Shown: piece by piece, positions 56,222-64,000 of the stretch | How positions within the stretch are numbered: position 1 is the stretch's first letter | Layout: each line of letters starts with the position of its first letter | NCBI GenBank assembly: GCA_027946555.1 | Contig: JAPEVC010000098.1 | Location: forward strand, 1 to 64,000 | Direction of reading: 5' to 3' | Origin: Gnomoniopsis sp. IMI 355080 | Lineage: Eukaryota > Ascomycota > Sordariomycetes > Diaporthales > Gnomoniaceae | Length of the DNA stretch: 64,000 nucleotides | Program-made: the position numbers and the translations under genes | Notes under the pieces: model-generated | The model's input: the letters and a program-made list of their open reading frames with translations, nothing else | Told to the model about the DNA's origin: nothing | Database searches by the model: none

Positions 56222-56888
56222 CCGAGGGTCCAACTTTGGAATGGGCAGGATCTTTCGTGCTTACCGCATCTATTTCCTGAATTCATTCTCTATCTGCCAG
56301 CGGCTTAAAATAAGTGTTAAAAAGCCAGTGATAACATTCCGCGGTAGTGCAGATATCCTTCTAAGTGTGTGAGGAGAAACAATGACTGTATAGGGAGGCT
56401 AGGGTATATCCCTAGCTGTCATCGGAACACCAGAGGGTCTACATCCAGGAGGACGGGCACGGGGGCCCGCCGGCTTTGACCGCCATCACGGAACTCCCGA
56501 TATCCAAGTTATTCAGCATATTGCGTAGGCTTTTGATATGCTCCCATTCACAATCATGAATCTGCCCGATCGATGGAATCCTAATCGGCCGACTACAACT
56601 CAAAGTGTCTTTCACGCATGTATTCACAAGTTCCCATTCTGACAGAGGACCAAGATACAGGAAAGGTGCCGTGATTTTTGGGTTACCTTGGATTCAGGAT
56701 CGGTATGCTGACTGCTAGCTAGGGGTAGTGATGGGGTATGCCTTCCAGGTCCGCAAGAACTTGCCCAGTGGTCGAAACAAAGCTGCATGAGGTAGAGGTG
56801 AAATAGATCCCGTTTGGTGGCTATTAACGAATAAAACGACATTAAATTCTGAGTTTTGATGAGCCAGAGAACTATTAATGGACACTAG
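56222..56888. other. Convergent spacer between two Pth11-like genes
   Basis: 667 bp in which both neighbouring genes end. No coding potential recognised. Confidence 0.45.
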
Positions 56889-58365
56889 TTACATAGCCCG
56901 CCCTGGCTTTTCCACATGCATTTCCCACGGCCGAGACCCTTGGGGGAGTGAGTCTTTGTCGGCAATGGAGACTGTGATCTCCGTTTGAATAACTATTTCG
57001 TCGCTCGCAAAGCCATGCTTTGCCCCCGAGAGCTGCATTTGCCCTTCCGACGTGGTTGGCCGCACGGCTGGGTGAGAGGAGAAGCCATTACGATTAGGCG
57101 AACTCAACTCATCCTCCCCTGGGTACATATAGCTTGAGTCTTTGGCGGCATCCAACTGTTTGAGTGAAGGCTTAACCATGGAGTCGCTTCCATAGTGATT
57201 GGAATCTCCCATAGCAATATACTGTAACTCAGTCCCCGGCCGATGTATGGTGAGGGACCGAGATTTCATCCCCATGTTCACCTTGGTGCGCGCCAACTTG
57301 ACGAGGGGTCTAAGAGTGGGCAGACAGGCACAGATCACACCAGCGGCCGTCTCAACAACTGACCAACTACATGCTACCGCGAGCGTTCCTGTGGTACATA
57401 GCTGTCAGAAAAAGGCCGAATGCAAAAAGTACTGGCAGACAACTCACTTGTGCCACCTTCAAAGCTATACTGCATGATCGGCCGGAAGCGATAAACACTA
57501 GCGATCAGTACACTTGCAATCGTTCTGTTAGTATTCCTAATACAAGCAGGGATTAGAATCTTCAATAGACTCACAAGCCTCCTATCCCAAACGTAACGTA
57601 CAAGCGCACCTTTTGCGCTCTCGTAGCCTGCAGACCCCAGATCTGGTCAACAGGCATTATCAAAATGATGACATCTTGAATGACGTTCGGCACGGCGTTG
57701 ATAGTGAAGACCGTCTTCATTTCCATACACGTGCCGGGGGTTTCGGGAGTCCAGAATTTATAGATGGGTTGACATTGGAGAATGCCAACGAGCACACTCG
57801 CGATCCACCATGCAGCCACCGTGCTGCCGACCACATATGTAGTGATGCGAAATCTGCGACTTGGGAACAGACGCAGGTAGAAAAGTAGGATCGATGCTTT
57901 AATGAATGCTACCGCGGTGGTATATATGGCTTCCCAGGCCATTAATGTCTTCATGATTACGGTGGTCGTCTCTGGAGATGGAGTTGCATTGCTTGCGAAA
58001 CCATCATAGAGCACTGGTAAAAAAAAACTCAAAAGTCAGTATACCGCGCGTGAAATAGTGAGGGTTCGTGTGTGTCCGGGCAGGACAGGAAAGAAGTATA
58101 TAGATAGCTTACTGGAAGCATTGAGTCCACCAGCAGCAATAGATAACAACTGTAGGCCAACTGAATTAGCTCCTCGTACTTGTATATGTCCTTCATGAAG
58201 TGATTTACTTGCCAGTCCAGCTACGATTTGCCAGTCATCTGGGCCGAAGGTAGCGGCAGTGGTATAGCGTGCCCAAAATCGGAAAACCACGGAAAACACC
58301 GCAACAACAAGGAATGTAACTGTCAGAGAAACAAGAGACCAATCCATGCTCCCATCCTGTGCCAT
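56889..58365 (-). CDS. Pth11-like fungal rhodopsin-domain 7-TM protein (3), with a GC-AG intron
   Basis: Predicted 401 residues from five exons: 58365-58213, 58149-58113, 58013-57575, 57524-57448 and 57388-56889. The first intron (58212-58150, 63 nt) begins GCAAGT, ends CTACAG and has a CTAAT branch. A GC-AG intron is the only join that yields the family reading DDWQIVAGL then LLSIAAGGL. The others are 99, 50 and 59 nt; phases agree throughout. Family motifs: FRFWARY, FGPDDW, FIKASILLFYLRLF, PETPGTCMEMK with its Cys, IILIMPVDQIW, and WSVVETAAGVICACLPTLRPL (shown in part) at TM7. The tail (about 140 residues) is polar. The 50-nt intron has its acceptor very close to a CTAAC, with an earlier CTAAT as the likelier branch. 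The role is probably ligand sensing at the plasma membrane. Confidence 0.85.
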
Positions 58366-60869
58366 TTTGGCCAGTTTGCAAGCTCTTTTGCCTAATAGCA
58401 AGACTTCGACAAATAGCACCCCCAGGATCAGCACTACCTCAGGTAGTCTTCTTCAAAGGAATAGGCAACCGTCAAGATTGCAACCAAAAACTGCACATAG
58501 GCACCTTTTCGGAAGTAGTTGGACCTCACGCTGGGAAGTGTTGGGATATATTGAGTTTGTGCCTGACCAGCCAAGACAGTGGCATATGCCACGCAAATTG
58601 ATTTACCTTTGAGTCAAGCCCGCCCGGAACATTGACAGGAAGCGCCTGTCGATAATGCCGGCAACATCTTGAAGCCCTGACCCAGCCTCGATATATCAAA
58701 GTACCAAGTCGAGGGTGCGTTGCTCCATAGAATCACAAAGACAAGTGTTGCAGCACTTACACCCGAGTGCGAAGGCGAATGGGAACAATACCCCAGACTT
58801 GCCCAGGAATCCACATTGTGAAAGAGGGTTTGCTTGGCTCCTGTCGATCATTGACCGCCACGGGTACTTCATCTGCTTGCTATACGATGATCACGATTCA
58901 GTCCGGAATAGTGGGGAGGCCGGGGGGGGGAGGGGACAGGACAAGGAGACTTGTTCTGGGTTTCAGATGTTTCCAGAGGAATGTTTCCAAGCATTCCGGC
59001 AAATACTGCGTACGGACGTGGATTGCCCAGGTGCTTCGTAGTGGAATATTCAATAATGCGCACGTGGAATGTCCCAAAGTAGCTCTGCCGGCCGAGATCG
59101 ACGATAATCTACGGAGAGCCGTACGGAGACGGAGATCAGTGTGGGACCGCATGGGTCGGGCGGGCCGACAACGTCTTTTTGCCATGACACAGCACGACTC
59201 GCTGTGTGAAGCTGTCCGCACACATTGCGCATCTACCACGTGGCGGGCTCCCAAATTTGGACACGCTTGGTAGGCTACGGAATATAACAGCAGCTATATT
59301 GCTCACGAAAAAGTTTGCTTGTCTATCTTCGGGATAAAATCTATAAGTGCCTGTTCATTTCGGGATTTTAAGTTTACCTCATCAAAATTGTGTCTTGTCA
59401 ACGCACATTGACAGCTGTGGACTTATAAGAGAGGTGATTATAGGATGCAGGGAGTAGGAACCCCTTGATGTGCCCAGGTAAACGACTTAACCGACATAGC
59501 TTGCGCACATACACGCCTATACGAAGGGAAATAAAGGTGTATTGTATTGAGTCTTTGTACCCTGTACGTGTATAGTCCTACGTAATCTTGTAAGTGGGTT
59601 TCTTTCACGGGTGAAGCTCATCCTATCATCTCGTAGTATCTACCTTCCTGTCCACGGGCGTTCCTGATCACTATATCTTCAGGCATATCTCGACTCTCGA
59701 GTCTCCATCAACGTTGTCTCGCTTGGCTATGTCTTATCCACTTTATGCCATGAATTGAGGGCGGAAACCTCTGCCGAAATGCCGATGTCAACAAATCTAA
59801 TTCATAAGGGGCTGAAAAACCTGCTCAAGTAGACAGTTGACCTCGGGAGAGGAGGAGCATACGAAACAGTCTCAAAAAATATCTTTAATACGTATTGGCA
59901 CGTGCAGCACGTCGAATTCAGTTTCGCTTACCTACGTTCTTAAGCTCCATTACTAAAGTGTAGACGACTCCGTTCGTTACACACCAGCACGGATAGTGGC
60001 TGTGGCCACTGGAAAGGAGCAATAGGGACGGGTCTGACGGACTCCTTCGGGGGCCTCCAGACGCCGTGGGCACGCTTGGTATCTATTTCCGACGAAGATA
60101 CCGACAAACAAACCTCCTTTACTATTGTGACCCTCCTGAGCTGCATGTAGACATGGTTCGATCGTGTCAAAGTATGTTTCTATGTTTCAATGCGCTATAG
60201 GTGTTTGATTACACTGAGCCAGAAGCCGAGGATCGACCTCGGGAGAACTCACGATGCGATGAAATGATGGGTTCAAGAATACACCGCGTAGGTTGTCGGT
60301 CGCAGTAATGCAGAGAACGAACTGACTATGCTCAACGTTGAGTACTTGGCAACATGTCCGCTGAAGTTGAGAGCGAGAAATGGACCTAAGCGAAGGAAGA
60401 GTGATGCAAATCAAGGGTTTGAGGGCAAACAAATCTATTTTCTGAATCATGTGGTATGCCAATAAAGTTTATACCCATAAGCGATGTACCTACCAGGTAC
60501 GGCCTACCGGGAATAGAGAGTTCCGGGGCTTCCTCGGCGTCCAAAAGATACTGAAAATTACGACACGTTTGTTATGTGCGATACAATGCACAATAGAGAT
60601 GGTTCAGACCACATACACGCACGCGCGCGATCAAGTGAAGCCTTGGCCTCAGATAGACTTCCGAAAAAAAATACAAAAAAATCGTCATTTCATTACGCGT
60701 TCTCTCCAGCCGCCCGATATATGCTTTACCAATTATGCATTAACGTTTTCCCAAGGAAGGAGAGTAACTTACAAACTCCATCATCAGCACTCGTGGATAT
60801 CAGACGCCATCTCCTTTCACAATATACGCATTCACGTACCCGTAGCAATATGCGCAGCACCTTGCCCCC
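58366..60869. other. Long intergenic stretch, no gene seen
   Basis: 2.5 kb between two minus-strand genes. A G9 run lies at 58922-58930. Open frames near 58715-59275 overlap on both strands and have no domain. The right side is the 3' flank of the CWH43-like gene. Confidence 0.4.
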
Positions 60870-63800
60870 TCAGTAGTTGAAATACCTTGGCTCCCGGAAG
60901 ACGTGATAAGCATGGCCCCGCTTGCCTTCACCCTTGAACATCTCTGGGAACCTTAGTCCTCCATCTATCTCTCCCTCTGCAACCCGCTTATCTCGCACCT
61001 CTTCGTCCAGCCCCTTTATCTTCACCAGCTCTTCGTTGGTCTTGGGCACGACAAACTTGCCAACCTGCAACTCGGTATCGGTAATCGTACTCCGACTGAC
61101 GCGCGCGTAGCCCGTTCGCTTAAGACCCTTGTACAATATATACTCGCACCATCGGTCCCAGTCCGTCGGATCGATGTCGTGCATGCTCGAAATCTCCGAG
61201 ACATATGTCTGGTAATTACCCTGTCCGGGCTTGGTCACGAGGTACGATAGCAGGATAGCTGGCCTATTTGTTACGGTGCCCATCAAATTTGACAGGTACT
61301 CCGTCTGCAGCCGTCGATCTTCTGGGTCTTCCTCTTGGCCCGAGTGAAACACAAATACATCCACCAACTGCCCATAGGCTTCGATGGTCGCATGAATTGC
61401 CGGCGCAAGCTCACCCACAGGACTCGGCAGCAGGTGGTGCGTAGAGTTCAGAATTGGAAATTTCGACAGCAGAACTGCGCCCCACGTATGTTTGTTGGGG
61501 CCTGGCCCATAATCGACATACATTCCGAGATCCTCTGCGAGGTATTGCGACGTGTCACGATTGCCCATAATGATGCGTTGGTTATCAGTCTCTAGCAGCC
61601 CGACAACATCGAGCTCCAACTCCTTGATGAGATCACGCATTCGCACCTCGGAGGACCACATGTCGTTATCAAGCGAGAAGTGAATTGTCCAGATGCCGGC
61701 AGTGATGAGGTCCTGGTCAGGGTGGTAGGGCTTGTAATCGTTTGTCGGAAAGCGGAGGAACGCTGCACCAAGGAAGAGGAGGTTCAGCACACCCAGAGAG
61801 GCGAGGTGATATCTTCTGTGTGGCTTAGGTGCTGAGGCTGTGATGGGCCGTTTCCCAGCGCGCCGTGAGTTTTTGATATTATTGATATCAAGGAATCCAG
61901 CACCGATAAGGAGCCATGTGGTCAGCATGACCCAGTCGGTATGTTCACGCACCAAAGGCCCGCCAGGTACAAAGGCGTATGCGACGACCCATACGTGGAA
62001 TAGCACCATGATATTGTAGAAGAGAAATCCAAGGCCGAATGTTGCTGCAGGGCTCTTCTTAGCTGCATTGCTAATGAGCGGGAAGGTCACGGCCATAAGA
62101 AAGGTGGCCGTGGTGAGTGCACCAAGGTAACCAAACCAGTGGTGGAAGTAAGTCAACACTGTCGCGCCAATACAACCGACAGCGTAAAAGCTGTAGCTTT
62201 GTACAAGCTGTGGCCGGAACAAACCGAGAAGAATTCCAGCTGTCATGGCGAAGATGGTATACCAGGCTGAGGTGTTGGCGGTAGGCCCGCGAATGGGGTA
62301 GCCATCCCACACCCACAGAATCATAGTGCTGGAGTCCGAGAGAAGGGAATGAAGGCCGAAGAACAAGCCGCCAATACTGAATGCTGCGAGCAAGTTTGAA
62401 CCATCCTTGATTTGATCAGCATTGCCACTGTTGAGCCCGCCGCGACGGGTAAAACGCAGGGCAGCAGGGACCGCGAGAACAAAGCCAGTTAGGTTCCAAC
62501 CTCCATTTTCGGCATGCATAATAGGCCAGATGGGGTTGTTGGTTTGCCACATAAACTTGACGATGGAGGACATGAGAAGACCAGATACCAACGCCAAAAT
62601 TCGCGACTCAAGCCTGCCTTCGTGGACCGACTCAGAGTAAAAAGTTGCTGCCCAGCCCAGACATTGCATCCACACCGCAAAGCCGACAGTGCTGAGACGA
62701 ACGACAGGATTGGTGACGACATATGCCAAGAGCCCGGTCAGGGACAGCAGGTGGATAGCTCGAAGGTTGCGAAGTATCAGTCGTCTTAAAGATGGAATAC
62801 CGAGAAGGATAGGCGAGACGGTGGACATAACAAAAGCCTCAAAGCCAGAGATTCCCATGTACCAAAGCGGAAAATCTGTGCGTCAGGTCAGTGTCTGGAC
62901 TGTGCAGCAATGTGGAATGTGGAGACTTTACACCAAACCAGCACTCCCAAACTGGTGAGAATTGACCAGAAAACGAACTGTGGACTTGTCAGTGGGGATC
63001 CGTGGTAGATCTTGCGCAGTGAATTGGGGCACTCACACCATGGTAGATGTCAGCCACAATGTCGATGGCCTCGTTGGTGCCGAAAGGACGGCCAAAAACG
63101 CCAGCTGTTGCCTTTTCCTTCCTGTGTCATGATTAGACCCTACATTCCTCAGCTTGAGCATCTTGGGCTTACATACTCTTTCTCGAGTTCGGCGGAAGAG
63201 ACGGAAGAGTAATTGGCACTAGAGAACACCATACTTAGAACCGCAATCGCCAAGATTGTATTACTGGTCTGTGATATGTACCCAAACCCGTGTACATACA
63301 AACAAAACAAGGGGTTTCTAGCTTCGTCGAGCTCTACTTCGGAAGCCAATTAACATACCCCTTGCTAACTCCCTTGACATCCCGGATGATCACCTCGAAA
63401 GAATCGAAATCGAGAGCAGTGACGGCATCGAATGCGACATCGAGAAGGACAAGGGACCATTCGAAAAAGGCGTAGGTGGTGTAAGCTAAGGGAGCATGAA
63501 TGTCAGCACGTGGCTTGCCCCTGCCGCCTCTTTTGGGGCTACTCACCTCCAGGAACACGATGGACCTTGTGTTGGATAAAAAAGTAGATCAGAGGTAGGA
63601 TGCTGCCGTAGAAGGCTCCTGACACGTATTTTCTGTACTTAATGGCTGTCGGGTTGGGTGGGCTCAGCGCAAGACAGCCAAAGGTCCAGGGGATGGTGGC
63701 CAGTAAATAGGAGATCATGAACACATCGTGCCAGTCGTGGTCGTCGGTCGATGTCACGTAAGTCCACCCACCACACGTGAGGGTGCGGAACAAGCCCCAG

Positions 63801-64000
63801 AAGGCGACAAAGCCAGGCAACTTGGTTCCTGGTTTCCGCGACAACAGATACCAGAATCCCACCAAGGCAAATCTTGGGCCGGAGGTAATGGCGATGAAGA
63901 GCTGGAAGAAAGAGCGCTCAGGGTATCGGTCGCCTATTGTCGCGGAGACGGAGGGAAACCATTCTTGTGGGTAGCCGAACCATTCGTTCTGGACGATCTT
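60870..64000 (-). CDS. CWH43: CWH43-type GPI-anchor lipid remodelling protein (5' end outside window)
   Basis: Partial gene: at least 934 residues from exons >64000-63547, 63485-63359, 63263-63177, 63121-63037, 62977-62932 and 62875-60870. The five introns are 61, 95, 55, 59 and 56 nt and every phase joins. The N-terminal part is a Frag1/DRAM/Sfk1-like multi-pass domain (TYVTSTDDHDWHDVF, YAFFEWSLVLLDVAFDAVT, FGRPFGTNEAIDIVADIYHG shown in full). A long polytopic middle follows (about 10 more membrane segments). The C-terminal 270 residues are an endonuclease/exonuclease/phosphatase-fold domain (GIWTIHFSLDNDMWSSE, DVVGLLETDN, WGAVLLSKFPI, VFVFHSGQEEDPED). In yeast, Cwh43 swaps GPI lipid for ceramide in the ER. 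The same role is expected. The true start lies to the right of the window. Confidence 0.93.

Noticed and set aside
57525..57574. Alternative acceptor at 57537 in the third Pth11-like gene
   Set aside because: It would leave a 38-nt intron, shorter than the usual fungal minimum; the acceptor at 57525 gives 50 nt and a better family match.
1..64000. CRISPR arrays, bacterial operons, insertion sequences, rRNA genes
   Set aside because: No spaced direct-repeat arrays, transposase-like frames, LTR pairs or rRNA signatures were recognised; spliced genes show the DNA is eukaryotic nuclear.

Overview
The window is nuclear DNA from a filamentous ascomycete (Pezizomycotina). The evidence is short spliceosomal introns (about 50-180 nt) with GTRAGT-like donors and CTAAC/CTGAC branch sites, plus gene families typical of or expanded in this group: a HET-domain protein, Pth11-like 7-TM proteins, a Zn2Cys6 regulator, sedolisin and subtilisin secreted proteases, and DUF5672. 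The genus cannot be fixed from sequence alone. All gene models were joined by hand across introns. Each join keeps the reading frame, but none is supported by transcript data.

Layout. 0.7-5 kb: an ankyrin-repeat/HET fusion protein. 7 kb: an intron-containing tRNA-Trp on the minus strand. 8.9-10.8 kb: an AT-hook nuclear protein. 14-15 kb: a secreted GH16 glucanase. 16.9-25 kb: four-exon Ost-alpha/TMEM184-like membrane protein, a Pth11-like 7-TM protein and a hexose-type sugar transporter, all on the minus strand. 27.5-36.6 kb: a secretion-rich block with a CBM9-like secreted protein, an S53 sedolisin, a DUF5672 type II membrane protein and an S8 subtilase. 38.4-42.1 kb: a Zn2Cys6 regulator followed by a DHA1-type MFS transporter. 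42.6-47.6 kb: three secreted or wall proteins (His/Pro-rich GPI-type protein, type-B carboxylesterase, Ser/Thr-rich repeat protein). 49-50.1 kb: a decaying or misassembled ORF. 50.9-52.4 kb: a PsiD-like decarboxylase. 54.9-58.4 kb: two more Pth11-like 7-TM proteins, convergent. 60.9-64 kb: a CWH43-type GPI-lipid remodelling protein running off the right edge.

Themes. Many products are secreted or at the cell surface: glucanase, two endopeptidase families, esterase, CBM9-like protein, two low-complexity wall proteins, CWH43, transporters and three putative receptors. This fits an outward-facing nutrient or wall-remodelling region, but I see no classic secondary-metabolite core enzyme (PKS, NRPS, terpene cyclase). 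I found no convincing new multi-gene system. The most individual items are the ankyrin-HET fusion, a GC-AG intron in a Pth11-like gene, the tRNA-Trp intron with an A31:C39 opposition, the regulator-transporter pair, and the PsiD-like gene with no obvious pathway partners.
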